Below, in pieces: positions 35,526-50,914 of a stretch of DNA of 64,000 bases. The position numbers and the translations under genes were made by a program. The stretch spans positions 111,696,501 to 111,760,500 of the forward strand of contig CP142453.1 in NCBI GenBank assembly GCA_038049695.1, read 5' to 3'. The stretch is from Cinnamomum chago (Eukaryota; Streptophyta; Magnoliopsida; Laurales; Lauraceae). Position 1 is the stretch's first letter; every line of letters starts with the position of its first letter. The notes under the pieces are model-generated. The model saw only the letters and a list, made by a program, of their open reading frames with translations, searched no databases and was not told where the DNA came from.

Positions 35526-36032
35526 GAAAAAATTTCAAATATAGTCTTAAGTTTTTACCTTATTTTAAAAAATGACACAAGTTTTGAAACTTTTCAAATT
35601 AGCTCCTATGCTTTTGAGTAAATTTTCGATTAAGAACATCAGGTCATTTAAAGGTATTTTCTGGCGACTTTTTCCCTCGATATTTTGAAAATACCCAAAT
35701 TACCCTTCATTTAAAGTCATGACATTGTTTCGGCAGTCACTACATGCAGCCAATCGCTGTGAGAATACTGGGTGTCCCTGATCACCATGAGAATACCGAC
35801 GAGAGAAATGAGAATAATATAGAGGAATTGAAGTAGTTTTATTACAATGAAGGGTAATTTGGGTATTTTTAAAAAAAATAGGAAAAAAGTTGCTAAAAAA
35901 TAACTTTAAATAGATGGATGTCCTTAATTGAAAACTTCCTGAAAAACTTAGGGACTAATTTAAAAAGTTTTGAAACTTGTATTCTTTTCTTAAATAAGGC
36001 CGAAACTTAAGGACTTTTTTTGAAATTCTCCC
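35526..36032. mobile_element. Fold-back (long inverted repeat) MITE, Mutator-like
   Basis: Arms of about 180 bp (35526-35708 and ~35840-36032) are inverted copies, with shared words such as AAATTACCCTTCATT / AATGAAGGGTAATTT and GGGTATTTT. A ~130-bp loop separates them. The 9-bp duplication TTATTTTAT (35517-35525 and 36033-36041) points to a Mutator-like origin. Confidence 0.75.
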
Positions 36033-36412
36033 TTATTTTATTATGCCAAAAGCTGCTTTTAAGTGATTCTTAAAACCGTAATATCCTGATCAATGAAGGT
36101 CATTACTGGTCATTACTTATAACCAATCAGGAGTTAGAAATCTTAACTTTGAAATGATCGACAGATTAATTAACTTCTGCGATGGTCCCCGTATTCGACA
36201 ATGACCCAATCAATTATATATCAATATCTTGTCATTTTCTTAGCCCCTGAAAAGCATGGATTGGTTGTTATAAAATATAGGTCCCTGAATTGCAACTTGT
36301 GAGTTGTGACGCTGCCCTAACGTAATCCAAGAAATACTCAATGTTGGGTTGGGTGACCGTGGTACATGTTGTCAAAAAGAACGCTTGAAATGATCGAAAA
36401 GATTTATTAATG

Positions 36413-36649
36413 ACCTGTTTGTTTCATTAAAATAGATAGAAATTGAATACATTGGATGGTTAAAAAAGTAGATCAAATGTGAGTTTTCAAAAAATGAGCA
36501 TCCAATAATGACATCCTCTTTTTATTCTATTTTCCTAGAAGAACGTATTATTTGATATTTATTTTTAGAAATTCACTTCTAATTTTTGTTTTTAACCACC
36601 CAATAAATTCGATTTCTATGTGTTCTAATGCAGGCAAATAGGCTTGCTT
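36413..36649. mobile_element. Probable MITE with ~50-bp inverted ends
   Basis: The left end CCTGTTTGTTTCATT...TAGAAATTGAAT and the right end (inverted) CCTATTTGCCTGCATT...TAGAAATCGAAT pair over about 50 bp, including GG(A/G)TGGTTAAAAA. No clear target duplication was found. Confidence 0.45.
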
Positions 36650-38290
36650 TTAAGGCGTTTTATTTGTATCTAAAACCCTGAACTATGATGTGATTGAGAA
36701 ATTTAAAACAGAATGTTACAGACAAACAAACCAACCAACCCACCATCAGCTAAATTTTGGTGGATGAAACTCTAATACGCACTTCAAATTCCGCTTTCAT
36801 TTATGCGGTCGAACGTGGCATAGACAATAAATGGAACCCATGTTGCACATGTGCTCTGCTGTATTACAACTTTTGAAACAGTGATTTGATATCATTCTTC
36901 ATATTTTAGATATGGGAGATCGGAGCAGAATCAAATCATAAGTTGTGAAGTTGGAATCATAGTCATTAGTCCAGATTGGATGGATCCAGATCTTCCAACG
37001 TTAGTGAAGTGAAAAATCTAACCTTTTCAGACATATTATAGACTAGCAGCTTCACTCACTGGGCACCTAATAAAGATTACCTAGGCTTTTGGGTATCTTC
37101 ACTTGGGTTTATAGGCTCTCCTCTAGGTCACTAAAAAAAAAGTTAAACACGATAGCCCATGCTTAGGCCGGGCCATAGATAAATAAATCACATATAAGTT
37201 TATAAAATAATAAAATTAATTATAACCGTATAATAATTTGTTAGATCTCACAAAAGAAAAAAACACATGATTTTTTTTTAATGTATTTGCATCTGTTCAC
37301 AATTTGAATGATAGGTTTCATAATGGATAAATCATATGATTTTAATCAATTGTGTATCTCATATAGATAGACCCTACAAAGGACAAAATGCATGATTTAC
37401 TCAAAGTGTAAATTTCAAATAGATTGGTCCATCAAAGACACTAAAATATATCTAAATCTGTTTAGGGATGGAAAGAATATTGAGGTTAAGATCAAATCTC
37501 AAGATTTTAAGGAGGGTGAGATAATTGAGAAAGAATTATTTCACTTAGTTGATTGAGAGGGTTATCTTAGGAAGGACAAAATGCTTAGAGAAATTTATGG
37601 AGATAAATGAGAAGAAGATGGAGAGATATACCTTGTCTCTTAAATCTCAAACATTTTGAAGGTGATGCTACATGGCGTCCGTGAGAGCTTTGATGTGGCA
37701 CCGTGATGTTTAAGAGCGATAATGTGGATTAATTTTATTCACTCTTTGAATTGTCTGATGGATTACTTCATCTGATTTCATTTGTAAATTCATCGATTGG
37801 ATCATATATCCAAACCACTTAAAATAATTGTCATTCCTTAAAGTTCCTCTTAGGCAAATTAACTTATCTTTTACAAGTGATTAATCTCAACGGGATGTTT
37901 GTTTGCATAAGCTGGCAAACAATCCACATGCATAAATGGTACACATGAAACTGTTACATGATACACATTCCAATGTTTTTCAATAATTTTTACATGTGAA
38001 TGTGAGTTCGTCCAACAGTATTAGATGTATTTGGATTTTGTGGATTTTTTTCACAAAAAATCAAAATCCATGAAGAATAATGATAAGAAATTTAACCAGC
38101 TCCTAGCTTGTTTTAGCCATACTACATATACAGTTTGGCTCGTGAATTGGTGGCCCTTAAAAATATTAGATCAAATCGTTTGAGATGTTTCATAATTTTC
38201 TTAAAATCCGCGAAGAATTAAGACAAGAAATCTGACCTCTCAGCCGTTTTTAGCCAAACGAAGAAGATAAACCCTTCAATGTTGAAATAG
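36650..38290. other. Gene-free stretch
   Basis: AT-rich sequence with no coding region, RNA gene or bounded mobile element that I can support. Confidence 0.5.
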
Positions 38291-38293
38291 GGT

Positions 38294-38318
38294 GGGGGGG
38301 GGGGGGGGGGGGGGGGGG
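38294..38318. repeat. Poly(G) run, 25 bases
   Basis: An uninterrupted run of G followed by GGGT units. The true length may be uncertain in the assembly. Confidence 0.85.
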
Positions 38319-38723
38319 TGGGTGGGTGTGTCTCTACAGGAATGAAATAAATGAAGGTTTTTGGACTTCTACAACCCAATTGCTGCCCATACCCGAAGTC
38401 ATTCTCAGTTAAATTCCCTTTGGACAACCTTTTATTCAAACTGCGATTCTCATGCTGGAAAAGGATCAGCACTGACTCTTTTTCTCAACAATCTACTCTC
38501 TTAGAAAAGCAGGAAAGAAGTTATATTCAGAGGAATCCGTCCTTCTCAAGCTATTGGCAAAAGAGGAGGTCTTCAAGAGCAGCTTCACTCTGCTCTCAAA
38601 TTAATGCCCACACAGTTTCAAGGGCCCTCTCTCAGATCCATATTCAATGTTTTGGGAGTACAAACTCCACTTACTCACATAAGATAATTTGATATGTTTT
38701 TTGTTCCATAGTCGCAGATACTG

Positions 38724-38727
<4 letters not shown>

Positions 38728-38793
<66 letters not shown>
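38728..38793. repeat. (CT)n microsatellite, 33 units
   Basis: Perfect CT dinucleotide array of about 66 bp; no gene begins within 2.5 kb on either side. Confidence 0.95.
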
Positions 38794-38799
<6 letters not shown>

Positions 38800-39183
38800 G
38801 TATGGTTGACACAATGATTTTTGAGGACTCGTCTTCTGTTTGATTATTCTGGGGACTGCTTTCCCAGTCCTTTATTAATACAAGTTTGCTTCTTAGCCAA
38901 AAAGTAAAGCTAATTAGTAGAATAATCTTTCGCATGGGAGTAACATAATTGTTTCGAATTTCACTTTGGGATAGCTAATGGTTGGAAGTTGGAATGCTTT
39001 TCAAATGCAGCTCGGGAGCCTCCTTAAAAGGCCCTTCCACAGTTCCTCCCTCTCTCCCACACACAGCAAGGTTCCCTTTTAAGCTCTGCAGTCCCTGGGA
39101 CCTGACCTGACCTGAGGAGAGCAGTTTTTTTCCAAATTTGTTTGTTGCATGGCATTTGGGCTAGTTAGGTGTGGTTGTTTGTC

Positions 39184-39221
<38 letters not shown>

Positions 39222-41300
39222 TTTCAAAAAGGGTAATCGCAGTAAGGTGGAGAGAACTGGGCCACAAAAGCCAAAGCCCTGTTTTGGCTGGATGCATAAC
39301 CACCATTTGGGCTTCTGAACTGGGCCAGAGGTTTTGGCAATCTAATTGGATGGGCCGATCGATCCTGGGTCTATATCTACCGAAAGGACCAACGGATATT
39401 GGTCCAACCAGCCAACAAGTTCCTGAAATGTGCTAAATATTTATTTCATTAATAGACTGGCTACTAGTCCCATAAAAGTAGATGGGCTGGAATTGCTTAC
39501 AACCCTAGATCCGGAGCTTCTGTTATACTCTAGAAGTAGGGGTTCTCATGTGCCAGGCCGATCTGGGCCCAGCCCGCTTGGGCCAGGCTTGGATCAAGTG
39601 ATAGAAAGCCGCAAGCGTGGACCAGACTGGCCCTAATAACAAGTGCTTGTAATTTAGTGATAATTTGTCCAAATAATTGTTAGAAAGCCCGTACTATTGA
39701 TTAAAATCCAAAAAAAACCCAACTTTGAACCAAAATCAGCCCTTCAAACCCTAAGAACCCAAAACCCCATCATAGATCCTGCCAACTAGGCCCCATCCAA
39801 ACAAAGGCACCCATTCCTCTTCTCTTCTCTTTCTCTATTTCTTTTCCTACCAGCTATCTCCCTGCACTAACCCTAAACCTCCATTGAAGATCCTAATCAG
39901 AGAGAAAGGATGAATGGGAAGGCAAAAGCAGCTTAAGCTCAGTTATGCTCATCTTAACACTATAAAACTGGCACCACCAGGAAAATTTTCAGATTTCCCA
40001 ATACTGTTAGTAGGAAGGAACCTTTTTGTGACATACACAAATTCAAAAGTAAAATAACTGACGAGCTCATTCAAGAAATATCAATCAAATAAGAGAAATG
40101 TCATTTCAATTACCGTGAGAAGTAAAGCAACTAAAGCAAGATCATTTATCAGAACATTTCTCTTTCTATTTTCCTTTCTTTTATTCTAATCCTGTTTACA
40201 GCCACATTGACAAATGATCTATGAATAACAATTCAGAATGAAGATCCTCGGTGAGAGTGACAATGTACCAGTTGCACATTATGGATAAATTATGTAGGTT
40301 AAACCCAAACCTTCCCATATATTTACATGGCTAAAAATATCAACTCGAACCTTAGTTGAGAGGTTGGCTTTGGATTGAATTAGCAAGTCTTTCAATTACT
40401 TGAGTCAGATCCGGTTAGGATTTGGTGATGGGTTGAATGGTAAGTAAGGATTACTTTACCAATGCATGTAATATTCAGGTCAGAAATGACAACTAAAATC
40501 CTGAGTAATTAGGCTGTGCCAGGTTGATTGCAGGCTCGAAAAAGAACTCCCACCGTTGTTGACAATGTGATATTAATTTGTCCAACAAGCAATAAAACTA
40601 ATAGCAAGTTGGAACTCTGGATGAGTTCTTCATATGGTTTGAAAACTAGCAATGAAGCTTTTTTTTTTTTCTTTTTTTAATATATGTGGTGTAAGTAATG
40701 AAGATAGTATATGAACTGCTACTCGTTTGTTTGCATAAATTAGATAGGGATTAATGAAAAGAGCTTTTATTAAAGAGATGAGGGGTGAAGGATAAAGGTT
40801 ATTGAATTACTAAGACGATGCCTTTTAACTGTTGCATTCAGTCTCTTTCAGCATTGTTACAGCATTGTAATAGTCTTATCTCAATAGATATATTCCTCAG
40901 CAAAAAAAATTGAATATATCAAAAGGGACAATCATGGCCCCTAGGTTGTGGCCATTTAACAGAGCTTCACGAAGTGCCATGTTCCCTTGCTTTTCATCTT
41001 TGGTAGTCTCAATGCAGCTGCATTTATAAGCGTGGCAGTTGGCTAGAACAATTATGCATACGCCATCTACCTACCTACCTGATATAAGGTGCTGACACAT
41101 ACCAGATTGAATGCAAATAGGGTCAAATAAAATAAAAGCAATATATTAGTCTTTCCATGAACGGAAGATCTCAAAACCCTTGATTCAGGAGGTAATCAAA
41201 ATCTCAAAAACAGCCAGAAAAATCCTCTAGAAAATAAAAGGTAGCACAACAATAAAAGCATGATAGCTAATGTCTTGAAACTAAACCAGGCATAACAACC
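38794..41300. other. Gene-free spacer with a 32-base poly(A)
   Basis: A 32-base A run lies at 39187-39218. A GC-rich patch at 39540-39620 (GGGCCCAGCCCGCTTGGGCC) resembles the ends of the TIR elements at 59-61 kb but has no clear partner. No gene was recognised. The end of the stretch includes the eS26 3' UTR. Confidence 0.5.
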
Positions 41301-41302
41301 CA

Positions 41303-44447
<3,145 letters not shown>

Positions 44448-44474
44448 TGATGCTGGTTGATGGTTCTCCTTAGA

Positions 44475-44640
44475 AGAGCCCTAACCCTAGAACTGCAATG
44501 CTGCTGCTGCTGCGGCCTTCAGATGCCTCTAGGGTTTCTAAAAGGGAAGTTGCAAGTTGCAACCCCTTTATATAATAGAAATAGAAACATGGCTCGGAAA
44601 GGTTGCACCGCGTTGGCTACAAAGCCCAGAGCCCAAAGCC
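44475..44640 (-). promoter_or_regulatory. eS26 promoter motifs: telo-box-like and site II elements
   Basis: Two TGGGCT motifs on the minus strand (44623-44628 and 44630-44635) match the plant site II element (TGGGCY), bound by TCP factors in ribosomal protein promoters. AACCCTAGA (44485-44493) and CTAGGGTTT (44530-44538) resemble the telo-box (AAACCCTA). This pairing is characteristic of translation-machinery genes. The transcription start was not determined. Confidence 0.6.
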
Positions 44641-44674
44641 ACAAAATGAGATTCCTTATAGCAATTTTTTTGGT

Positions 44675-44970
44675 TTTTTTCTCCGTGTCACGAAACTTTG
44701 GACCGGACTAATCCCTAGAATTCAAGGAAAGTTTGGTAAATTTCTTGTGGCCGTAGTGTGGTAGTGCAGTTTTGAACCATCAACCTCTATAAGCAAATAT
44801 CTCCAAGGGGTAGCTCGTAGGATCGAAGGGGAGTTTACTCCGGCTTCCCTCTGGCCTCAGGACGATTAGTCCAACCCACAAAGGGTTTGAACCCTCCGAT
44901 AGTAAAAAAAATAAAAATAAAATATTTTAGAGCAAATCATGGTCTTAAGCCAATTGAACTACCCCTCTAA
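44675..44970 (-). mobile_element. tRNA-derived SINE just upstream of eS26, itself interrupted
   Basis: On the minus strand the head GAGGGGTAGTTCAATTGGCT carries an A-box (TAGTTCAATTGG, 44951-44962). The B-box (ATGGTTCAAAA, 44770-44780) is now ~170 bp away because another SINE is inserted between them. Downstream TACGGCCACAAGAAATTTACC and GGGATTAGTCCGG match the copy at 47268-47447. It ends in an A-rich tail near 44675, about 40 bp from the eS26 site II motifs. Confidence 0.7.
44803..44920 (+). mobile_element. Short SINE (Au-like 3' end) inserted inside another SINE
   Basis: It runs from CCAAGGGGTAGCTCG through CTTCCCTCTGGCC and GGACGATTAGTCC to ACCCTCCGATAGT and an A-rich tail. The 3' half matches the SINE at 62372-62602. 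Near-identical flanks (AATATCT at 44796-44802 and AATATTT at 44921-44927) fit a degraded target duplication. It splits the A-box from the B-box of the host SINE. The middle is shorter than in the 62-kb copy. Confidence 0.65.
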
Positions 44971-45779
44971 TGAGATTCCACATAATACTTCATTGTGGAA
45001 GTGATCCAAAGATATGGATGGGTTATACATTTAAGTAAAGTTTCAGGCTCATTAGATCATCTTAACCACAAATTTAATGACTTAAGAATTTTGACCCTCA
45101 ATCTAATGATCCTAGTTCTCATGGATGTGCAAGCCCATGGGACCAGATGACATATAGTTGGATTTGGATTGGTCCATTCGGATCGGTGATGAGGTGGGCC
45201 AACTTAGGTGGTGTGCACATGATCCATGCATGAGGTATGCACTTGTGTGTATTTTGTGTGTGTTGAAATTTTTTAGTGACTAGTATGATATATTTTTGTA
45301 TATAGCTTTAAAATAACATATTTTATAGGGGGTTTCATGAAGAAATTAAGCTTAAATCTTGATTAAGCAGATTTATGCAGAAAGATAAGAACAAGGCAAA
45401 GTCATCTGTACTTTTTATTTTATTTTCAAGTAAATTGCCCATGGTGATTATGTTGCCAATTTTATGCCCTTCTCTGTCTTTTCTCTCCTGCAACTAATCC
45501 GGTCTCACGCCTTTCTTTTCTCTTGCATCTTTCTACTCCCCTCTCTAGCACACCATTTTTCTCTTCAAGTATTTGTATCTTTCTCTTTTGTTTGTTTGGA
45601 AGAACCTATTTAACATGTAGTGGTGGTTGTGTGTCCCAAACAAGCTAAGATATTATTATTAACTAAATATTAGAAATGTATATTCTCTTTTAGTTAGTGA
45701 TAAGATCATTCTCAACAGGTTCGAAACCAGAGGGGGGCTGGCAGGGGTCATGGCCTCCCAAAATTTCAAAAAAAAACCC

Positions 45780-46430
45780 AGTGTAGTACAGATAAGTGGC
45801 GCCGGCACCTTGCATCAAACTCACATAAAAACCCATGCCCTTGGGTTATTTGTTTGCATTGAATGTTATATAATGGTTAAAAATAAAGATCAAAGTGAAT
45901 ATACAAAAATAACTATCAAATAACATCTCTTTTAATGAAAAGTAAATAAGGAAAGATGGAAAATGAATATCCTTTCACCTTTGTAATCCAAATCTTAAGA
46001 AAGCCATGGTCCCAACTATTTTGATATTTTATATCCTCCACTACTCCTCACCAAGTGTTCCTAACAAATGAAGAAGATTTCATGAAATGGTGTTTACTCT
46101 TCTTTGCCGGAATATAGCCAAATGGGATTAGAATTTACTTAGTGTAGTACAAGATACAAGATAAGTGGCGTCGGCACCTTGTATAAAATTCACATAACAA
46201 CTCATGCCCTTGCATACAATCAATGGTTTATATGTTTGTATTGAATGTTATATAGTGCGGTAAAAAATGAAGATAAAAAATGAATATAATGACTATCAAA
46301 TAACATCTCCTTTAATGAAAAGTGAATTACCGAAGATGGAAAATGAATATCCATTCTCCCTTGTAATCCAAATATTAGGAAAGCACAGATTCCATCTATA
46401 TTGATATCTTATATCCTCCATTCCTTACTT
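45780..46430. repeat. Tandem duplication, ~361-bp period
   Basis: Two diverged copies (about 45780-46030 and 46141-46430) share AGTGTAGTACA, ATAAGTGGCG(C/T)CGGCACCTTG, CTATCAAATAACATCTC and GATGGAAAATGAATATCC in the same order. No coding potential; nature unknown. Confidence 0.7.
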
Positions 46431-47267
46431 ACTATCATTCACACTTCACTTAATAATTCATGATCATGAGCTCCTATGTGTTTCATTACTATGCATTCTA
46501 ACGCAATCAAACGAGTTGACAATGTTTCATGAATTACATGTTACTCAATGATATCTGAAAACAGAAGGCCAACATGATTTTAGTCCCACGTATAACGTGA
46601 AAAATAATGTAAATTGTGATATGAGCTTTGGGCAATCACTGCCCCTTGTTTCATTGCATCACTTTTCTTTTCCATCAATCAACATGCTTGTTAGTTTTCA
46701 CCAATGCATTAGTTTAATAAAAAGTCTATGCACCCCGGGTTCCAGACCCCGGACGGACCCCGGGGTGCATGGGATCCATTGGATCCCAGAGGAGTTAGTT
46801 TAAACTAAGCAACTGCATATGGGATCTTCTGTGAAAACTATTTGACTAACCTGTCATTCTTGTAAACAATGGTCCTGAAAATATTGTCATAATAAATAAG
46901 CAATAGCTCCTTCAATTTAAGGATCACCATCATAATCATTTTGGAAAATAAATAAAATTATTTTGTGTTGGACCTCTAAACGAGATGTCTATGTCTGAGC
47001 CAATGGAAAAGGCTTATTTTATATTTAAGTGCAAGCATCATTTGGCTTAATTTTCATCACTTTAGAACAGATGGGTTAAAAAAAAAAAAACTGATCTTCA
47101 GTAGGCCTCAAATCATGTGAATGAGATACCTAGGGAGCTTTTTGTGCAGGTCAAATGGGTCCACTTGGAACAAGGGGATGGTAAAAGAAATTGCAGCTCA
47201 AATCCTATGGTTAGAAGATTTTGGATGGTATAAAATTGGGTATGGTTTCGATTTGTAGTGTCATGTA

Positions 47268-47447
47268 TTTTTATTTTTTTTTATAACGCAGGGTTCTCAG
47301 TCCTTTGGGTCAAAATAATTTCTACGGGCCCAGAAGAGATAGTTGGGTAAAATTTTCCTGTGGCCGTAATGTGGTAGTACAGTTTCGATCCCACAACTTC
47401 TGGGTGTAAGCCGTGGTCCTAGGCCAACTGAACTATCCCTCGGGATT
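47268..47447 (-). mobile_element. Complete 180-bp tRNA-derived SINE
   Basis: A perfect 17-bp target duplication ATTTGTAGTGTCATGTA flanks it (47251-47267 and 47448-47464). On the minus strand it begins at the complement of CCCTCGGGATTA, has an A-box TAGTTCAGTTGG and a B-box GGGATCGAAACT, and ends in an A-rich tail (47268-47280). This is the best-bounded SINE in the window and can serve as the family reference. Confidence 0.88.
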
Positions 47448-48274
47448 ATTTGTAGTGTCATGTAGAGCAAGGCTACAGATCGGCAACAAGAGAAGTCATA
47501 TTTATTATTTTCATCCATGTTAACTTTTTCAAACAATCAATGGACCACTCATGCCTTGAAATGAAATGTAGGATATACATGCCATGAAGTGTAGGATATG
47601 AGGCTTTATGCCCCTAAGTTTGCCACTAATGATCAAACCATCAAGCAACGCGTGCTAAGTAGGACGAGCATGACCATGTGTGCCAGCATGTTAATCTTCA
47701 TCTAGTTCTTCCCTCTCAAAATGTATGTACTTTTTACTCAAGTGTATAATTTCATTTTGTATTAAGTAGAAATTTGATGGTATGCTACTTGGATGGGATG
47801 GCATTCAGTTTTATTGGTTCAGGTCATTAATAGGTTGGCCAGCGTGAATTCCACAGTTCCCATGTAATAGATCAAGGGTTTGTTTGTATAGGCGAAAAGT
47901 GGAATAAAATAAAGAGTCAAATCAAAAGAAGAATGAGGTATGGATTGAGAGTAAAATACACTAAATGACAAAATATCACTCTTAAAATGTACTAAATTAG
48001 GGATCTGGACTCAATTTGCACCTCCTACAGTGACATATTCTTATGTTTTACTTCAAATGAAGTTGGCCCTGCCATATGAGTGAGCCCGGGATTAATCACA
48101 CGATAAGCATTTTAAAGTCAGGTTGATCGGTCGTCAAACATCAGCAGATAGATGTGAACTAGATTGAGGTTGCATTTTAAAACCCACAAGCCTAATTATA
48201 AGGCTAAATAGTAAAATGGTTGGTCCATAGCTTATGTATGCTTAATCGCCCCGCCTAATATTTTTGTTTTTATT

Positions 48275-48375
48275 AGTCAGGAGTGACACTTTAGACCTAA
48301 AGGCGTAGGAATCAATCCCTCGGCATGTATATGAAACTAAGATGCTAACACCACTTGACCATAAGTGTATTGGCC
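48275..48375 (-). mobile_element. tRNA-like SINE head
   Basis: On the minus strand, TGGTCAAGTGG (48351-48361) fits an A-box and GGGATTGATTCC (48308-48319) a B-box, about 32 bp apart. There is no cloverleaf, so it is not a tRNA gene. The 3' end is unclear. Confidence 0.5.
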
Positions 48376-49793
48376 GTCACCCAATATAATTAACACAAAT
48401 AACCATGCACATTTGCAAACAAGCTAAGTCTGAACATTGTTTTCAAGCCCTTGGACTGGTTCAGGCACCAGCCATCAAGATTAAGGCCAAAAACTCAACA
48501 GGTCATGCTTTTAAAAGCTTTGGTATATCCTGACCAGCCCATGAATACCTCTAACCATGACTGAAGAAGTAAACATTATTATCTATACCCTTATACTAAA
48601 AGAGAAGAAAATATCATGTATGCTTCTCCTGCTTAGTAGATTTCTGTATGCTTCTCTTGATGATGCTACTCATACTTTATTACACTTCTCTACACAACTT
48701 TTGGGGCTCACTTAGTAGATGTTCTCTTCTTATACTCATCTTAGTGGCTTCTCTTGTGGCCTAATTAGATGCATGTTTGCCAAATGGAGGGAGAGATGCA
48801 AGGTGATCTCTTCTCATACCACTCTTGTGGGACCTACATAGATGCAATGCTTCTTTCATTTTTTTCCTCTTTCCCGCCACCACTGATTGTTCTTGCTCTT
48901 TCTTTCCCGATAAAGAAGAAAGGAAAAGGACTACATTTCTTCTCTTATTATTGATCCAATAGGTATGGGTGTAATGCTCTGTTTTAATTTGTTTATTGGG
49001 TAGATAAAATTTTCATGAAAGAGATAGTAAAAGAACTTTTTTATTTACATGATGAAGACGTTGTTTAATGAAATCGGTAAGTAAAGCGTTCATGAAAGAG
49101 CTGAGAAAGAATTTCTTGATTTACATTATGAAAAAGTTATTTGATGAAATGCGTAGCTCAGAATTTTATGAAAAGGCCTGAAATTTTACATTGCAAGAGT
49201 GTTTATTATTTCCTAGTTTTTTCTATTGAGATGGGTGAGGTGGCGGGTTTTGGGAGAACTTGAATTTTCATGAAAGAGGTTGCATGATGAGCAAGCTGTT
49301 TGGCGAAATGGGTAGCTCAAATTTCCATGAAAGATTATATGAGATTTTCTTAGGGAGAATTTGGATTTGCCACAGAATTTGATCAAATGGGCCAACAATC
49401 AAAAGCTACAATATGGTGATGTTTGATTAATTGGTACTGTTGGACCAAACGTATCTAGGCATCTAAGGTTATGCTCCCACAGTGTTCACCTTCATATTTA
49501 CTCTCTTTTTAAATGAAGATAGGAATTTTGAGATTTTATACTCTTAATATGACCCTAATCTTTTTTTGCCTGATAAAAGGAGGCTTTACTTCACTCTACC
49601 TTATTTAGTGAAGTGGCCTGATAAAAATGACATCTATCATTTTCATAAAAAAGAAAATTAAAAAAGAGGGTCATCATTTGGTGTAATTTCATCACAACTT
49701 TTTTTTTTCTCTTTATTTTAAGGTGACCTTTTGTCTTGTGGACGGTGGGCCTTCCGGTGGATTGAAAGAAAAAAAAAAGAAAAAGAAAAAATG

Positions 49794-49918
49794 GAGGTAT
49801 TTTAGAATACCTCGGTTTTCATTTTTCCTCTCTCTCTCTCCCTCTCGGGTGCCGGATCTCGAACCCAGGACCTAATGATTTCAACCAAAGGTCCAAACCA
49901 CTAGGCTAGGATGGGGAT
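49794..49918 (-). mobile_element. tRNA-like SINE with a hairpin after the B-box
   Basis: On the minus strand TAGCCTAGTGG (49898-49908) matches the A-box and GGTTCGAGATC (49855-49865) the B-box. Downstream is a near-perfect hairpin at 49794-49813 (GAGGTATT...AATACCTC) and then a T/C-rich tract. The sequence is distinct from the Au-like copies nearby. Confidence 0.6.
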
Positions 49919-50429
49919 CGGCGGCAATGAAGCACATGTCTATTTATTTCTTTGAAATGATTTTCCAGAAACTACATACTAACCATAAGCCCAATGAAGC
50001 CTTCATACGTAGCCATCCATTAAGCAACATGTGCTATGTAGCGGACACATGGCCGTGTCAGTGCCTGCAGGTTTTCTTTTTTCTTTTTCGGAATGTTTTT
50101 TAATGTTATTTTCTTTTGGGAATTTTTTTTTCTTTTTGTTTTTGGATCGTTATCATCTCTTTCTTCTCTCTCAAAAGTCAAAATACATGTACTTTTTTCT
50201 CAATGAAAAGATTTATTTGGTATGTAAGTGCATGTACCATGGTATGATTTCATACAATCAATATTTTTTTTTAAATTTCGGACTAACACGCAAGTGTCTA
50301 AGGGCATGTATCTGATTTTCTATTTTGTTTATTTGGTTTACGTGTTTTAAACATCTTCTATGAATATAATTGGAGTAGAATTTGATGTGAAGGTGAATTG
50401 TAGCTGTCATTAAAAGCATCAAACTTTAG

Positions 50430-50617
50430 GCAACTCTTTGGGCTGGACTATTCCCTCCGGGTCCAGAGAGAAGCCGGGCAAAACCCCTATGGCCCCTAAG
50501 TGGTAACACAAGTGGACTCAACCTCTAGAAAAGGGAGGAACCGAGAGTCGATACCAAGATATCTAGCTCCTGAAGAGGGAGGAACTGTGGTCTTGACCAC
50601 TCGGCCAACCCCTTGGG
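50430..50617 (-). mobile_element. Au-like SINE, 3'-truncated
   Basis: On the minus strand the head AAGGGGTTGGCCGAGTGG contains A-box TGGCCGAGTGG (50597-50607), and GGTATCGACTC (50545-50555) is the B-box. The body (GAGTCCACTTGTGTTACC; GGAGGGAATAGTCC) matches copies at 61548 and 62372. The usual terminal ACCCTCCGATAGC and A tail are absent. It lies 300 bp beyond the Mn-SOD stop codon. Confidence 0.75.
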
Positions 50618-50914
50618 GTTAGGTGTAGGGTTCACTTCAAAGAAATATTAGACCATTAAACGTAAGGATAAATTTGGACAGTGCAAAAAACACATCTAAT
50701 CTTTGCAACTCATTTTTGCAATGCTATTTGGCCTTCAAGTCAGCCAAAACATCAGGATGAATATTGATAAACAACATAAAGTTCAGAAAATCACAAATCC
50801 GAAACATTTAACTACACAAACATGCCCACTGGGAAAAAAAGGCGATGGCAATCACATGCCATAATCCTCATAATTTATTCCATTGTCTACTCTTAAGATG
50901 CCTCGCGTAATGCA

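Noticed and set aside
38351..38692. 113-codon open frame next to the poly(G) and (CT)n tracts
   Set aside because: No motif or homology that I can recognise and no supporting gene structure.
50545..50617. tRNA-Leu/Ser-like head with good A and B boxes
   Set aside because: No cloverleaf can be drawn and the sequence continues into a SINE body shared with other copies.
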